Shown here: in pieces, positions 53,979 to 64,000 of the stretch | Numbering within the stretch: position 1 is the first letter of the stretch | Layout: every line of letters begins with the position of its first letter | NCBI RefSeq assembly: GCF_030503435.1 | Contig: NZ_JAUKPO010000014.1 | Span: forward strand, 1 to 64,000 | DNA: 64,000 nt | Direction of reading: 5' to 3' | Origin: Rhodocytophaga aerolata | GTDB lineage: Bacteria; Bacteroidota; Bacteroidia; Cytophagales; 172606-1 | Notes under the pieces: generated by a model | What the model saw: the letters and a program-made list of their open reading frames with translations, nothing else | Databases searched by the model: none | Told to the model about the DNA's origin: nothing | Made by a program: the position numbers and the translations under genes

Positions 53979-56876
53979 TTATACACTTTGTTTTAATTCT
54001 TCTTTTACAAACGTAGCTGTATAAGAGTTTTTACATTTAGCTACTTTTTCCGGGGTTCCTTCACATAGAATCATTCCTCCTTTGGCACCGCCTTCTGGGC
54101 CAAGGTCAATAATATAGTCTGATACTTTAATAACATCCAGGTTATGCTCTATGATCAGTACGGTGTTGCCCTTGTCAACTAACTTATTCAGTACATCCAA
54201 CAACTGTTTTATATCCTGAAAGTGCAAGCCGGTAGTAGGTTCATCCAGAATGTACAGCGTTTTGCCCGTATCTTTCTTAGAAAGTTCCTGCGCTAGTTTA
54301 ACCCGTTGGGCTTCTCCACCAGAAAGGGTAGTGGCATGTTGGCCTAGCGTAATATAACCCAGTCCAACATCAAACAAGGTTTTTATCTTGCGCAGAATCT
54401 TCGGCTGATTTTCAAAAAAGTCTACAGCTTGCTCTACCGTCATGTCCAGGACATCAGATATGGATTTGCCTTTAAACCGGACTTCCAGCGTCTGGCGGTT
54501 ATAACGTTTACCTTTGCAGGTTTCACAAGGTACGTATACATCCGGTAAAAAGTCCATTTCAATCAGCTTCATACCGGCACCTTCACACGATTCGCAACGG
54601 CCGCCTTTTACATTGAAAGAGAACCTGCCGGGTTTATACCCTCTGATTTTAGACTCAGGCATTTCAGTAAATAAGCTGCGTATATCTGAGAATACACCAG
54701 TATAAGTAGCCGGATTGGACCGGGGTGTACGGCCAATAGGTGATTGGTCTACCTCAATAACTTTATCTATATGCTCCAAACCCTCGATACTTTTGTAAGC
54801 CAAAGGTTCTCTCCTGGAGTTATAGAAATAATTATTCAGAATCGGAAACAAGGTATCATGAATGAGTGTAGATTTTCCGCTGCCGGAAACACCAGTGATA
54901 GAAATCATTTTACCCAACGGCAGCTTTAATGTTACATCTTTTAGATTGTTGCCACTTGCATTGCGTAATACCAGTTCAAGGCCATTTCCTTTTCTACGTT
55001 CCTTTGGGACTTCTATACCTGTTTTTCCGTTCAGAAAAGCAGCCGTCATGCTGTTATTTTTAATGAAATCCGCCGGAATACCCTCGGCTACTACTTGTCC
55101 GCCATGTCTGCCTGCTCCAGGGCCAATATCCAGAATATAGTCGGAGTGTAGCATCATATCTTTGTCATGCTCCACTACCAAGACCGAGTTTCCTACATCA
55201 CGCAGCCTTTTTAAGGCATCTATCAGCTTTACGTTATCCCGTTGGTGAAGCCCTATACTCGGTTCATCTAAAATGTACAGCACACCTACCAATTGGGTAC
55301 CTATTTGCGTAGCCAGGCGGATACGCTGGGCTTCTCCGCCGGAAAGCGTACGTAAGGGGCGGTCTAAGGTCAGATAATCCAGACCAATATCCAGTAAGAA
55401 GCCTATTCGTTTACGTATTTCTTTCAGAACTTCTGAAGCAATCATATTCTGTCGGTCACTCAGGCGGGTTTCCAGATCGCTGAACCAAGTGGCCAGTATC
55501 CGGATATCCATTTGTGCCAGTTCAGCTATATTTTTATGATCAATTTTAAAATGCAAAGATTCTTTTTTCAATCTGGCTCCGTGGCATTCCGGACATACAG
55601 TAGTTACCATATAGTCTTGAATCCAGGTTTGCATTTTATCAGAACCGGTTTCCTGCTGCTTTTTTAGGAAATTAATGATTCCCTCAAACTTAAAGCTATA
55701 ATTGGCTCCTGCCCCTTTTTCATTAGCTGCCTTATTTACTGCATCAGAACCATATAATAATACATCCAGGGCTTCTCTGGACATATCTTTAACTGGGGTA
55801 GATAAGCTAAATTTGAACTTTTTAAGTACAGTAGCCATCTCTTTAAAGATCCAGATATCGCGGTATTCGCCTAGTGGAGCGATTGCACTTCTGGTAATAC
55901 TCAGTTCACGATCAGGAATAACGGCATCCTCTGTAATTTCTTCTATTACGCCCAAGCCGTTGCAAACTGGGCAAGCGCCGTAGGGAGAGTTAAAAGAAAA
56001 ATTGTTAGGGGCAGGTTCATCATAAGCTATACCAGAGGTGGGGCACATTAAAAACTTAGAAAATTGAACAGGCTTACCATCATCGCCTAGAATCATCATG
56101 GTACCTTTGCCATGTTGTAAGGCTGTTTGTACAGATTGTGATATCCGGAAGCGTTCATCTTCTCTGGCTACCAACCGGTCAATTACAATTTCAATATCGT
56201 GTGTTTTATAGCGGTCCAGCTGCATTTTGGCAGTAATATCCTGTACCACTCCATCTATCCGGACTTTAGTAAACCCCATTTTACTGATCTGAACGAACAA
56301 TTCGCGGTAATGTCCTTTACGGCCTTTAACAACAGGTGCCAGCAATACCAGCTTCTGATTTACAAAGTTTTGCAGAATATGTTCAATAATCTGATCCTGT
56401 GACTGGCGGGTCATTTTTTCGCCGGTTACGTATGAGAAGGCTTCTGCTGTACGTGCAAAAAGCAAACGCATAAAATCGTAAATCTCCGTTACGGTACCTA
56501 CGGTAGAGCGGGGATTGCGGGAAGTCGTTTTCTGCTCAATAGAGATCACTGGACTCAATCCATTAATCTTATCCACATTTGGCCGTTCCATATTTCCCAG
56601 AAACGAGCGGGCATAGGCAGAAAAGCTTTCCATATACCTTCGTTGACCTTCAGCATACACCGTGTCAAACGCAAGCGAAGATTTGCCGCTTCCGCTAATG
56701 CCAGTAATAACTACTAGCTTATTTCGGGGAATAGTAACATCTATATTTTTAAGATTATGCTCTCGGGCACCGTAAATCTCTATATTTTCATAACCGGTAG
56801 CATCGGCGGCTACTGTCTGAACAGGTGCTGAATTAAGGTCAGGATTGCCTGTTGCAAGCGGGTGGTTCATCTGCAT
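53979..56876 (-). CDS. uvrA: Excinuclease ABC subunit A
   Basis: 965 residues, full length. It is the damage-recognising ATPase of nucleotide excision repair. Two ATPase modules are seen: Walker [11 protein letters not shown] (first) and [10 protein letters not shown] (second), and two LSGGEAQR signatures. Zinc-binding cysteines occur as CPxC-type pairs: CPTSG...CPVCNG, and in the second half CESCEG...CETCKG. It is a single gene on the minus strand; Met3 is an alternative start. Confidence 0.97.
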   Translation of the reverse strand: MQMNHPLATGNPDLNSAPVQTVAADATGYENIEIYGAREHNLKNIDVTIPRNKLVVITGISGSGKSSLAFDTVYAEGQRRYMESFSAYARSFLGNMERPNVDKINGLSPVISIEQKTTSRNPRSTVGTVTEIYDFMRLLFARTAEAFSYVTGEKMTRQSQDQIIEHILQNFVNQKLVLLAPVVKGRKGHYRELFVQISKMGFTKVRIDGVVQDITAKMQLDRYKTHDIEIVIDRLVAREDERFRISQSVQTALQHGKGTMMILGDDGKPVQFSKFLMCPTSGIAYDEPAPNNFSFNSPYGACPVCNGLGVIEEITEDAVIPDRELSITRSAIAPLGEYRDIWIFKEMATVLKKFKFSLSTPVKDMSREALDVLLYGSDAVNKAANEKGAGANYSFKFEGIINFLKKQQETGSDKMQTWIQDYMVTTVCPECHGARLKKESLHFKIDHKNIAELAQMDIRILATWFSDLETRLSDRQNMIASEVLKEIRKRIGFLLDIGLDYLTLDRPLRTLSGGEAQRIRLATQIGTQLVGVLYILDEPSIGLHQRDNVKLIDALKRLRDVGNSVLVVEHDKDMMLHSDYILDIGPGAGRHGGQVVAEGIPADFIKNNSMTAAFLNGKTGIEVPKERRKGNGLELVLRNASGNNLKDVTLKLPLGKMISITGVSGSGKSTLIHDTLFPILNNYFYNSRREPLAYKSIEGLEHIDKVIEVDQSPIGRTPRSNPATYTGVFSDIRSLFTEMPESKIRGYKPGRFSFNVKGGRCESCEGAGMKLIEMDFLPDVYVPCETCKGKRYNRQTLEVRFKGKSISDVLDMTVEQAVDFFENQPKILRKIKTLFDVGLGYITLGQHATTLSGGEAQRVKLAQELSKKDTGKTLYILDEPTTGLHFQDIKQLLDVLNKLVDKGNTVLIIEHNLDVIKVSDYIIDLGPEGGAKGGMILCEGTPEKVAKCKNSYTATFVKEELKQSV

Positions 56877-57095
56877 TGGATTGTAAACAATCTGTAAAAC
56901 TACTCAATTTTCTGCTGATTCTGTAACAATTAACGAAACGTATATGAACTAAGTAGCCAATTGCAAATAGCTGGCTTTTTCATGCCATTTCTTTAATAAT
57001 GCCAGCTTTTAATTCAGCTTATGCATGGAGTATTTACAGGTAATTAATTTGCTTGTATGTTGGGCATGTAACACCAATAACAAAGCAGATAGTTT

Positions 57096-58103
57096 CTATC
57101 GGCGGGAGAGGGTAGAGTCAGTAACAGAAATTTTAATAGAATCTGTTTGCGCCTGCTGGGGAGAAGCATTTTTAGTCTCTTTTTTAACCAACATTTCCGG
57201 ATTTCTGGGTACTAGAAGTGTATAGGTTTTTTCCGGATCTTTAATGGTAAGACTGTTTTTCAGTAACCAGGCATTGTGTTCTCGTAAGATTTCCAGGGTG
57301 ATGCCATGTTCTTCAGCAAACACTGCCAGGTCAGGAATGGATTCCTTCACAGGAATTCTTTTCATGGGAATGGCATATGGATTATACCGGGGAACATTGT
57401 AACCAAACTCTTTCGGATGCTCCAGTAATTGTTTAATGGCTACAATCCGGAAAATATAATCTGCTGTCTGGCTATTGAGGTTTAACTTATAATATGAAGT
57501 TTCGTTCTGGTTACGCAAGGCCCTACTTAAGCCGCTCATGCCTATATTATACGAAGCGGCAACACTGGTCCAGTTACCAAACTTTTTGTAAGAATCTTTA
57601 AAATACTGGCAGGCCACATGGGTTGCTTTAATCGGATGGTACCGTTCATCTACTTCCTCATTGATCTCCAACCCATATTCTGCTCCGGTACTGGCCATTA
57701 TTTGCCAGAAGCCCGCTGCCGATTTGGGAGACTCTACATTGTTGAGCATGCTTTCCACCACTGCCAGATACTTGAAATCTTTCGGTATGCCATGTTGCTT
57801 CAGAATAGGTTCCAGCTGAGGCAACCAGTGTCTGGCGCGTTTAATCAGGGATATTTTGCTGTAGTTCCAGAAGGTTTGTACTTGCAGCTCATTTTCAAAT
57901 TTTTTAGCCACTACTTTGTCTTCCAGCGGCATTTCCTCTCCGGCAAAATAAATTTTTTCCGGTGGGTCTTCTACAGAATATACCTGGTAGCGAGAATCAT
58001 ACTCATAAAAAAAATCATACTCTTCCGATAAACGGGAGTATATTCCGTAGGTGACGAGCGAAATAATAAATCCGAATATTAATATGAGCTGAAACTTCTT
58101 CAA
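57096..58103 (-). CDS. Lytic transglycosylase with LysM-like tail (MltD-like)
   Basis: 335 residues. An N-terminal membrane segment (LILIFGFIISLVTYGIY) anchors it. The SLT domain (about 85-235) has catalytic Glu117 in AVVESML, AAGFWQIMASTGAEYGL and VAASYNIGMSGLSRA. The region about 255-315 (LAVFAEEHGITLEILREHNAWL) resembles a LysM peptidoglycan-binding module. It cuts glycan strands of the cell wall. It lies 3 bp from the LOG gene on the same strand, so the two are cotranscribed. Confidence 0.9.
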   Translation of the reverse strand: MKKFQLILIFGFIISLVTYGIYSRLSEEYDFFYEYDSRYQVYSVEDPPEKIYFAGEEMPLEDKVVAKKFENELQVQTFWNYSKISLIKRARHWLPQLEPILKQHGIPKDFKYLAVVESMLNNVESPKSAAGFWQIMASTGAEYGLEINEEVDERYHPIKATHVACQYFKDSYKKFGNWTSVAASYNIGMSGLSRALRNQNETSYYKLNLNSQTADYIFRIVAIKQLLEHPKEFGYNVPRYNPYAIPMKRIPVKESIPDLAVFAEEHGITLEILREHNAWLLKNSLTIKDPEKTYTLLVPRNPEMLVKKETKNASPQQAQTDSIKISVTDSTLSRR

Positions 58104-58106
58104 ACA

Positions 58107-58841
58107 TTAAAAATTTGGTTGCAATAAATATTTAGAGTAGAAGTCATCTATGACTTTTACTGCATCGGTAGGCGTATCTACGATATTTATCAACTTTAGG
58201 TCTTCTTCACTAATATTCTTTTCCCGGCCCAGCATTACTTGTTCTATCCAATCCATTAAGCCCTGCCAGTAATCCCTGCCCACCAGAACAATAGGGAACC
58301 GGCCAATCTTTTGTGTCTGAATTAAGGTAATAGCTTCAAAAAGTTCATCTAATGTACCCATACCACCAGGCATGACAATAAAACCTTGGGCATACTTCAC
58401 AAACATTACTTTTCTAACGAAGAAATAATCGAAGGTGATAATTTTATCCGGATCTATATATACATTGTGAAACTGCTCAAAAGGCAAATGAATGTTCAAA
58501 CCTACTGACTTACCTCCCTGCTCAAAAGCGCCTTTATTGCCAGCTTCCATAATGCCTGGGCCACCGCCAGTAATAACTCCATAGCCATGCCGTACCAATT
58601 TGGCAGCTATTTCTTCCGCCATTTTGTAGTAAGGATTGTCGGGCTTGGTACGGGCAGAGCCAAATATGGATACACATGGACCTATTTTGCCTAGCTTTTC
58701 AAAGCCGGTTACAAACTCAGCCATTACTTTAAATATAGCCCAGGAGTCTGCTATTTTAATTTCATTCCAATCTCTGTCTTTGAATGCCTGTCTGATGCGG
58801 TGTTCTTCCGGGCTGATATTCTCCTGTTTAACTTTTTGCAT
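58107..58841 (-). CDS. LOG family protein (nucleotide 5'-monophosphate phosphoribohydrolase type)
   Basis: 244 residues with the LOG motifs GGGPGIMEAGNKGA (92-105) and MPGGMGTLDE. The family, often misnamed lysine decarboxylase, splits the ribose-base bond of nucleotide monophosphates. Which base is used here is unknown. It precedes the lytic transglycosylase gene by 3 bp. Confidence 0.92.
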   Translation of the reverse strand: MQKVKQENISPEEHRIRQAFKDRDWNEIKIADSWAIFKVMAEFVTGFEKLGKIGPCVSIFGSARTKPDNPYYKMAEEIAAKLVRHGYGVITGGGPGIMEAGNKGAFEQGGKSVGLNIHLPFEQFHNVYIDPDKIITFDYFFVRKVMFVKYAQGFIVMPGGMGTLDELFEAITLIQTQKIGRFPIVLVGRDYWQGLMDWIEQVMLGREKNISEEDLKLINIVDTPTDAVKVIDDFYSKYLLQPNF

Positions 58842-58974
58842 AGTCTATTAACTAAATCTTATTCTATTATTTATTCAATACAAATTTATTTCTTTCCAAA
58901 GGGCTGCAAAGATACCTCTTTTTTAACTAAAAAGCTTAGCTACTAACGAGTTACTCCTGCTACTTGTTTTATAC

Positions 58975-60018
58975 CTACAACAGAGGGTTTTTATAAATGA
59001 AAAGCGTATCGTCTTGTATGGCTTGTATATAGTGCAATTGGCTCTGTAATAAGGGTGCGGCTATTCCTTTGCTAAAAACCTGGCTACTCTTGAAGACTCT
59101 TGCTTCATCCCATAAACGCAGTTCTATAAAACTATTTAATAACTTGCTTCCTCCTTCTATAATTACCGATTGTATCTTACGTGCGTATAAATCCTGGATA
59201 ATTTCTTCCAAGAAAAGGGGCGAATCAGCAAGTTTGATAAACTCTAAATTGTCCTGCCTTTCTGTTTTTAGGGTGTTATAGCAAAGGGTAAGCACTTTTT
59301 TGTCAAACATATGCAAGGAAGAGGGTAACCGTAAAGACTTATCTATGACAATTCGCACCGGGTCAGTTCCCGACCAATCACGCACAGTTAGTTGCGGATT
59401 ATCATACAAAGCTGTTTGGGTACCTACCATTATGGCATCTTCCGAAGCCCGCCAACTATGAACGAGGGTGCGGGAAATACTATTGCTTATCCACTTAGAA
59501 GAATAGTCTTCCCGGGCAACTAGCCCATCTGCCGTTTGTGCCCATTTAAGAATGATATAAGGCCGCTTTTGCTCCATATAGGTAAAAAACCGTTTATTCA
59601 GTTCCCTTCCTTCTTTTTCGAGTACACCCGTTTGAATATCTATACCTGCCTGCTGTAGCTTCTGTATGCCTTTGCCGCCTACCAACGGGTTAGAATCCAC
59701 ATTACAGATTACTGCCTTTTTTAGCTGATGCTTAATTAACAAATCGGCGCAGGGAGGTGTTTTGCCAAAATGGGAGCAGGGTTCTAAGGTTACATAAGCG
59801 GTGCTTTCTCTTAATAAAGCTTTATCATCTACTGCATTTACAGCATTTACTTCCGCATGCCAGTCTCCGTATTTTTTGTGCCAGCCTTCACCAATAATTT
59901 TGTTCTGATGCACAAGCACACAACCCACCATAGGATTGGGGCTTACCTGTCCGCTGCCCAAAGCTGCCAGTTCCAGAGCTCTGCGCATAAAAAGTATCTC
60001 TGATGAAGAATTACCCAT
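58975..60018 (-). CDS. ribD: Bifunctional riboflavin biosynthesis deaminase/reductase
   Basis: 347 residues. The N-terminal deaminase domain has zinc ligands in HAEVNA (His54, catalytic Glu56) and EPCSHFGKTPPC (Cys81, Cys90). The C-terminal reductase (about 150-345) shows RPYILKWAQTADG and VIIEGGSKLLNSFI. It carries out two successive steps from the GTP-derived pyrimidine toward riboflavin. It is divergent from prmC, with only 55 bp between the two starts. Confidence 0.95.
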   Translation of the reverse strand: MGNSSSEILFMRRALELAALGSGQVSPNPMVGCVLVHQNKIIGEGWHKKYGDWHAEVNAVNAVDDKALLRESTAYVTLEPCSHFGKTPPCADLLIKHQLKKAVICNVDSNPLVGGKGIQKLQQAGIDIQTGVLEKEGRELNKRFFTYMEQKRPYIILKWAQTADGLVAREDYSSKWISNSISRTLVHSWRASEDAIMVGTQTALYDNPQLTVRDWSGTDPVRIVIDKSLRLPSSLHMFDKKVLTLCYNTLKTERQDNLEFIKLADSPLFLEEIIQDLYARKIQSVIIEGGSKLLNSFIELRLWDEARVFKSSQVFSKGIAAPLLQSQLHYIQAIQDDTLFIYKNPLL

Positions 60019-60073
60019 TACTGTTATGATAAATAATTTACCTGTACATTCGTAATCTTACGAAAAAATCTGT

Positions 60074-60931
60074 ATGAATTACTCTTCCAGACAACTGCTA
60101 CACCGGATTACGCTTGAACTTCAACCCATCTATGACACAGAAGAAGCCAGAAGCATGGCATTTTTGTTACTGGAACATTTCTATGGGCTTACCCGTTCAG
60201 CTGTTCTAACAGATAAAATACTGGAACTTCCGGAAACCTTTCAACTAGAAAATGCCCTGGAGCGGTTGAAAAAACATGAGCCTATACAGTATATTATCGG
60301 TTCAACTGAGTTTATGGGTAGAGTGTTTGAAGTGAACCGCCATGTATTAATTCCCCGGCCGGAGACAGAAGAGCTGGTAAACCTCATTATTGAAGAGAAC
60401 AGACACATGTTTCCGTCTAAACTAGTAGATATTGGTACTGGCAGCGGCTGCATTGCTGTTAGCCTGGCTGCGGCATGGCCAAAAGCAGAAATACTAGCAG
60501 TAGATGTATCTCCAGAGGCCTTGCAAGTAGCAAAAAAGAACGCAGAAAAATATGTGCAGAATGTACGATTTATGCAGGCAAGCATTCTGGACACGCAATG
60601 GCAAGCAGATATGGATGCTATGGAATTAGATATAGTAGTGAGTAATCCTCCCTATGTAACCTATGCCGAAGAGCCGCTCATGCGAAAAAATGTAACTGAG
60701 CATGAACCTCGTTTGGCCTTATTTGTAGAGAACAATGATCCGTTGCTGTTTTACAGACATATAGCTTGGTTTTGCAAAAGACACTTAAAAAAAGAAGGGA
60801 TGTGTTATGTAGAAATTAATGAGCAATATGGGGAAGAAGTAAAACAGTTATTTTTAGGAAATGGCTTCTCGACGGCTGTGGTTTTGCAAGATATGTTTGG
60901 TAAAAATAGATTTGTCAAAGGCATACAATAA
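60074..60931 (+). CDS. prmC: Peptide chain release factor N5-glutamine methyltransferase
   Basis: 285 residues. An N-terminal helical domain of about 90 residues is followed by a SAM-binding Rossmann fold: VDIGTGSGCIAVSLA and the catalytic NPPYV motif. It methylates the GGQ glutamine of release factors. The divergent ribD neighbour is common in Bacteroidota. Confidence 0.95.
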   Translation: MNYSSRQLLHRITLELQPIYDTEEARSMAFLLLEHFYGLTRSAVLTDKILELPETFQLENALERLKKHEPIQYIIGSTEFMGRVFEVNRHVLIPRPETEELVNLIIEENRHMFPSKLVDIGTGSGCIAVSLAAAWPKAEILAVDVSPEALQVAKKNAEKYVQNVRFMQASILDTQWQADMDAMELDIVVSNPPYVTYAEEPLMRKNVTEHEPRLALFVENNDPLLFYRHIAWFCKRHLKKEGMCYVEINEQYGEEVKQLFLGNGFSTAVVLQDMFGKNRFVKGIQ

Positions 60932-60965
60932 ATAGCAGGTACAGAACGTGATCTGTGCCTGCTAT
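60932..60965. terminator. Bidirectional terminator between prmC and the DJ-1 gene
   Basis: ATAGCAGGTACAGA (60932-60945) pairs with TCTGTGCCTGCTAT (60952-60965) over 14 bp with one G-U pair. It lies between convergent genes. Confidence 0.85.
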
Positions 60966-60976
60966 TTGTTGGTCTG

Positions 60977-61570
60977 TTAATAATTTGCTCCGGCTACTGC
61001 TTCCTGAGATTGTTTTTCTTTTTCTTTCAGGCAAGCGAATACTTCCCGGTAAAATTCCGGATGCGATTGCCAGGTTTGGGCAGTAACTATATTTTTATCC
61101 CGTACGGCCTGTGCTGTATCATATTTCCCTCCACCCATTTCTATTTCTGCCCGTACGTGTTCATAGGCAGTCATACAGTTTCCCTGGGCAAGTCCGGCTG
61201 TTACGAGTATCTGCACGCCGTGGCAAATAGCAAATACCCATTTACCGCTGTTGTGAAATTCCCGGACTATGTTTAATAGCTTCCGGTTGTTGCGTAAATA
61301 TTCTGGAGCCCGTCCGCCAAGCAATACAATGGCTTCATAGTCTTCTACAGCTACTTCTTCAAAAGTGAGATTAGCTTCCAGGCCATAGCCTTTCCGTTCG
61401 ATATAGGTATCCCAACCTGGCTCAAAATCATGAATAACCAGATTAAGTGCGCGTTTACTTGGAGCAGCAATTACAGGTTTGTCGCCCTCTTCCAGAAAAC
61501 GGTGATAGGCATATAACGCTTCGTAGCTTTCGCCACCATCGCCAGTAACAATTAAGATGTTGCGGTTCAT
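60977..61570 (-). CDS. DJ-1/PfpI family protein
   Basis: 197 residues. Nucleophile-elbow Cys116-His117 in FAICHGVQ and Glu15 in DGGESYEA give the PfpI-type active site. The family includes glyoxalases, protein deglycases and proteases. The precise activity cannot be assigned. It stands alone on the minus strand. Confidence 0.9.
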   Translation of the reverse strand: MNRNILIVTGDGGESYEALYAYHRFLEEGDKPVIAAPSKRALNLVIHDFEPGWDTYIERKGYGLEANLTFEEVAVEDYEAIVLLGGRAPEYLRNNRKLLNIVREFHNSGKWVFAICHGVQILVTAGLAQGNCMTAYEHVRAEIEMGGGKYDTAQAVRDKNIVTAQTWQSHPEFYREVFACLKEKEKQSQEAVAGANY

Positions 61571-61731
61571 AGGTAAAAATTAGTATAAAATGGAAAAAGA
61601 TAAATTTATCGAAAAATAAATCAAAAACATATACTATACCCTGCCTAAAAGTGAACTTGCTGGCTACTATCCTGAATCTATATTGCCTTTCTGGTTGTTC
61701 AACTTTTCATATTTTCGCCTTACCTTTGCTC

Positions 61732-63009
61732 ATGTTTCATACACCAGCCATACCACCCTTAGCCGAGCGGATGCGTCCGCGGAATATAGATGAGTTATTA
61801 GGGCAAGCACACTTAACGGGTAATACCTCTGCTTTACGCAAATCCCTAACTGCAGGCAATGTACCTTCCATGATTTTGTGGGGGCCTCCGGGCGTCGGAA
61901 AAACCACACTCGCCTCTATAGTTGCTAACCATACACATTTGCCATTTTTTACCTTGAGTGCCATTAGTGCGGGTGTAAAAGAAGTACGCGAGGCTATTGA
62001 AAAAGCAAAAGTAGCTGGTAAAGCCATTCTGTTCATAGATGAAATTCACCGCTTCAACAAATCGCAGCAGGATGCCTTACTGAATGCTGTAGAAAAAGGA
62101 ATTATAACGCTGATTGGTGCTACTACGGAGAATCCTTCTTTTGAGGTAAATGGAGCATTGCTTTCCCGCTGTCAGGTATATACGTTGAAGTCTTTGCAAG
62201 AAGATGAACTAATCCGGTTGTTGCAGCGGGCTATGCAGGAAGATACGTATATAAAACAGAGAACGATCCAACTGAAAGAGACAGCAGCGTTGCTTAACTT
62301 ATCTGGCGGCGATGCCCGTAAATTGCTGAATTTGTTTGAACTAGTGGTTAACTCTTTTGCTCCTGGAGAGGAAATGAGGGTAACAGATGCTTTGGTGATG
62401 GATGTGGCCCAGCGGAAAGTTGTGATATATGATAAGAGTGGGGAGCAGCATTACGATGTTATTTCAGCCTTTATTAAGTCTATCCGGGGCAGCGATCCGA
62501 ATGCTGCCGTATATTGGCTTGCCCGGATGATAGAAGGCGGTGAAGATGTAAAATTTATTGCCCGGCGCTTGCTGATCCTGGCTTCTGAAGATATTGGCAA
62601 TGCTAACCCTAATGCTTTGCTAATGGCTACCAATTGCTTTCAGGCAGTAACTATGATAGGATATCCAGAATCTGACATTATTTTATCTCAGACGGTGGTA
62701 TATCTGGCTTCTTCTCCTAAGAGCAATGCTTCCTATATGGCCATCCGGGAGGCACAGGCATTAGTGAGAGAAAAAGGTAGTATGCCAGTGCCGCTGCACT
62801 TACGGAATGCCCCTACCAAGTTTATGAAAAACCAGGGCTACGGCAAAGGCTACAAATATGCCCATGATTTTGAAGGTAATTTCACCCCTCAGGAATATTT
62901 TCCGCAAGGGTTGGAAAATACTAAACTTTACGAACCAGGCCACAATGCCCGGGAGCATGAACTCCGTAGAAGCTTAAAAAACTGGTGGGGGGATAAGTAT
63001 GACTATTGA
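61732..63009 (+). CDS. rarA: Replication-associated recombination protein A (RarA/MgsA)
   Basis: 425 residues from the ATG at 61732; the frame extends to 61651 without conserved sequence. It is a clamp-loader-like AAA+ ATPase acting at stalled forks. Walker [11 protein letters not shown] near residue 51, Walker [19 protein letters not shown] and sensor [11 protein letters not shown] are clear. The C-terminal MgsA domain holds [18 protein letters not shown]. Confidence 0.95.
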   Translation: MFHTPAIPPLAERMRPRNIDELLGQAHLTGNTSALRKSLTAGNVPSMILWGPPGVGKTTLASIVANHTHLPFFTLSAISAGVKEVREAIEKAKVAGKAILFIDEIHRFNKSQQDALLNAVEKGIITLIGATTENPSFEVNGALLSRCQVYTLKSLQEDELIRLLQRAMQEDTYIKQRTIQLKETAALLNLSGGDARKLLNLFELVVNSFAPGEEMRVTDALVMDVAQRKVVIYDKSGEQHYDVISAFIKSIRGSDPNAAVYWLARMIEGGEDVKFIARRLLILASEDIGNANPNALLMATNCFQAVTMIGYPESDIILSQTVVYLASSPKSNASYMAIREAQALVREKGSMPVPLHLRNAPTKFMKNQGYGKGYKYAHDFEGNFTPQEYFPQGLENTKLYEPGHNAREHELRRSLKNWWGDKYDY

Positions 63010-63046
63010 GAAAGACTTATTAAAAGATAGTGTTTAATGCTCTGTA

Positions 63047-63790
63047 TTATCTTTTAATTAATTTACCCGTGCCTTTAATGGTACTAGTTAATTTTTCCGG
63101 TTCATGGTAGTAAGCCACGTTTCCATTTTGCAAAATGGCTACTGATAACTCTTTCATAGGAAGTACCCGTATTTCATTGCTTCCCCCATGTTCGACTGAA
63201 CATTGCTGTACAGATAAATTTTCTGCATGTACCCGGCCAATGGATTTGTTAAGCCATATAGAAGCCGTAGTGGCTTGTCCGGATAATTCAATAAGTGCAT
63301 GGCTGTTACTGTAGAGAATTAATGAGTTGGTCTGTAGCTTAAGATTAATATTTCCTCCGGCATCTAAAGAAAGAATGTATGCATCCGGTACGGATAAACC
63401 CTCCGAACTGGTAACTTTCCCATATCCCCGGTGAAATAGTGTAAAACTTTCAGGCGTAATAGTTAGGGTTACAGAAACCGGATATTTATAGCTTCTTACC
63501 CATTCACAGGTATTTTTATTAGAGATAAATAAGGTATCATCTTTCTGCCGAAGCTCTATCTTTGGTATCAGATTTTTTCCTGCTTCAATGGTAGCTAGTC
63601 CGGAAGTAGCTGGTTTTAACTGTAAGTTGATATTGTCTTCCAGAATAATGGTGTGAAAGGGGGCAAGCTTTCGTTCTTCCTGTACTATACTGCCTGTGCT
63701 TTTTACACAATCAAACGCATTTTCCTGGTTGCAGGATTGAAAGGAGAAGTTCAACAAAAATAAATAAGCCAGTAATCGCCAGGTATTCAT
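63047..63790 (-). CDS. GIN-domain (DUF2807) lipoprotein
   Basis: 247 residues from the ATG at 63790; the frame opens at a TTG at 63805. The signal MNTWRLLAYLFLLNFSFQSC ends in a lipobox-like FQSC, so it is probably lipid-anchored. The mature part (STGSIVQEERKLAPFHTIILEDNINLQLKP) matches the head GIN domain (DUF2807), a beta-helix-like fold common in Bacteroidota. Its function is unknown. It is convergent to rarA. Confidence 0.85.
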   Translation of the reverse strand: MNTWRLLAYLFLLNFSFQSCNQENAFDCVKSTGSIVQEERKLAPFHTIILEDNINLQLKPATSGLATIEAGKNLIPKIELRQKDDTLFISNKNTCEWVRSYKYPVSVTLTITPESFTLFHRGYGKVTSSEGLSVPDAYILSLDAGGNINLKLQTNSLILYSNSHALIELSGQATTASIWLNKSIGRVHAENLSVQQCSVEHGGSNEIRVLPMKELSVAILQNGNVAYYHEPEKLTSTIKGTGKLIKR

Positions 63791-63927
63791 CAGAAATTTA
63801 AGCAAAACGAACCTATAAATTTACAGCTTCTGATTAAAATGTAGTGAGCCTAAAGTAAAACTAATCATTTTTGCTCAACTTATCTGGTACTTGCAACGCT
63901 TAGCCCACCTATTGCCAGTGCTGAATT

Positions 63928-64000
63928 TTAGAATAGTTTCTGCCATTCTTCCATCATTTCCGGCAGATTATATAATTTGTTAGGGATAGTCATAGGTAAA
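63928..64000 (-). CDS. Possible C-terminal end of a gene running out of the window
   Basis: The minus strand has an open frame from the window edge to a TAA at 63928-63930, reading PMTIPNKLYNLPEMMEEWQKLF at its end. About 23 codons are visible, too few to name a family. An ATG within it (63993) could also be a start, but a partial gene is likelier. Confidence 0.35.
   Translation of the reverse strand, partial: LPMTIPNKLYNLPEMMEEWQKLF

Noticed and set aside
1-64000. tRNA genes, insertion sequences, integrases or attachment sites
   Set aside because: Reading the intergenic spaces gave no cloverleaf with a T-loop/acceptor pattern and no transposase or integrase motif among the proteins. A tRNAscan and ISfinder search would settle this.

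Overview
The window looks like a chromosomal piece of a Bacteroidota bacterium, most likely order Cytophagales. Supporting signs are TAnnTTTG-type -7 promoter boxes, mostly weak Shine-Dalgarno sequences, a type 9 secretion (T9SS) C-terminal sorting domain, DUF6089/PorG-like proteins next to uppS-bamA-ompH, a DUF5706 (Pycsar-effector-type) protein and Bacteroidota-type class I lanthipeptide leaders. Genus cannot be fixed from the sequence.

Layout. 1-84: 3' end of a 5S rRNA gene and its terminator. 0.2-6 kb: dienelactone hydrolase, M3 oligopeptidase, SGNH esterase, an unknown exported protein, and an HD-phosphohydrolase fused to a DUF5706 membrane module. 6-16 kb: cell-envelope genes, including a 1230-residue phosphoesterase/beta-barrel fusion, a beta-barrel protein, a large von Willebrand A protein and two small membrane proteins. 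16-27 kb: a class I lanthipeptide locus. It has a separately transcribed lanC, five small precursor genes sharing one leader but with different cores, then lanB, a C39-peptidase ABC transporter (lanT) and an HlyD-type adaptor. The enzyme genes appear to be read from the promoter of the fifth precursor through a hairpin. Three promoter regions of this locus share a repeated GTTCACC-nTTTG-TAC motif spaced about 32 bp apart, implying one unseen regulator. A 37-nt intergenic element recurs four times among the precursor genes.

27-32 kb: a GltD-like NAD(P)H/ferredoxin oxidoreductase followed by korA and korB, a 2-oxoacid:ferredoxin oxidoreductase set. 32-34.5 kb: a repeat-rich surface protein with an S74-type self-chaperone domain and a T9SS tail, then about 0.7 kb without genes. 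34.5-45.6 kb: housekeeping genes (exopolyphosphatase, accA, MBL hydrolase, patatin, acyltransferase, cobalamin-binding-like protein, pseudouridine synthase, small heat-shock protein, OmpH-like protein, Ca2+/Na+ antiporter, pabA-type amidotransferase, alpha/beta hydrolase, CBS protein). 45.8-53.2 kb: nadK, two tandem PorG-like proteins, uppS, bamA and two ompH/skp genes, an envelope-biogenesis cluster. 53.3-64 kb: cytochrome oxidase subunit III-like protein, uvrA, lytic transglycosylase, LOG protein, ribD, prmC, DJ-1/PfpI protein, rarA, a GIN-domain lipoprotein and the tail of a further gene.

The accessory part most worth attention is 16.0-27.1 kb. LanB should dehydrate Ser/Thr in the precursor cores, LanC should close thioether rings, and LanT should cut the leader after GG/AG and export the product with the HlyD protein. 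No regulator, immunity ABC transporter or tRNA gene was recognised in the window. All product names come from reading motifs; no database search was run.
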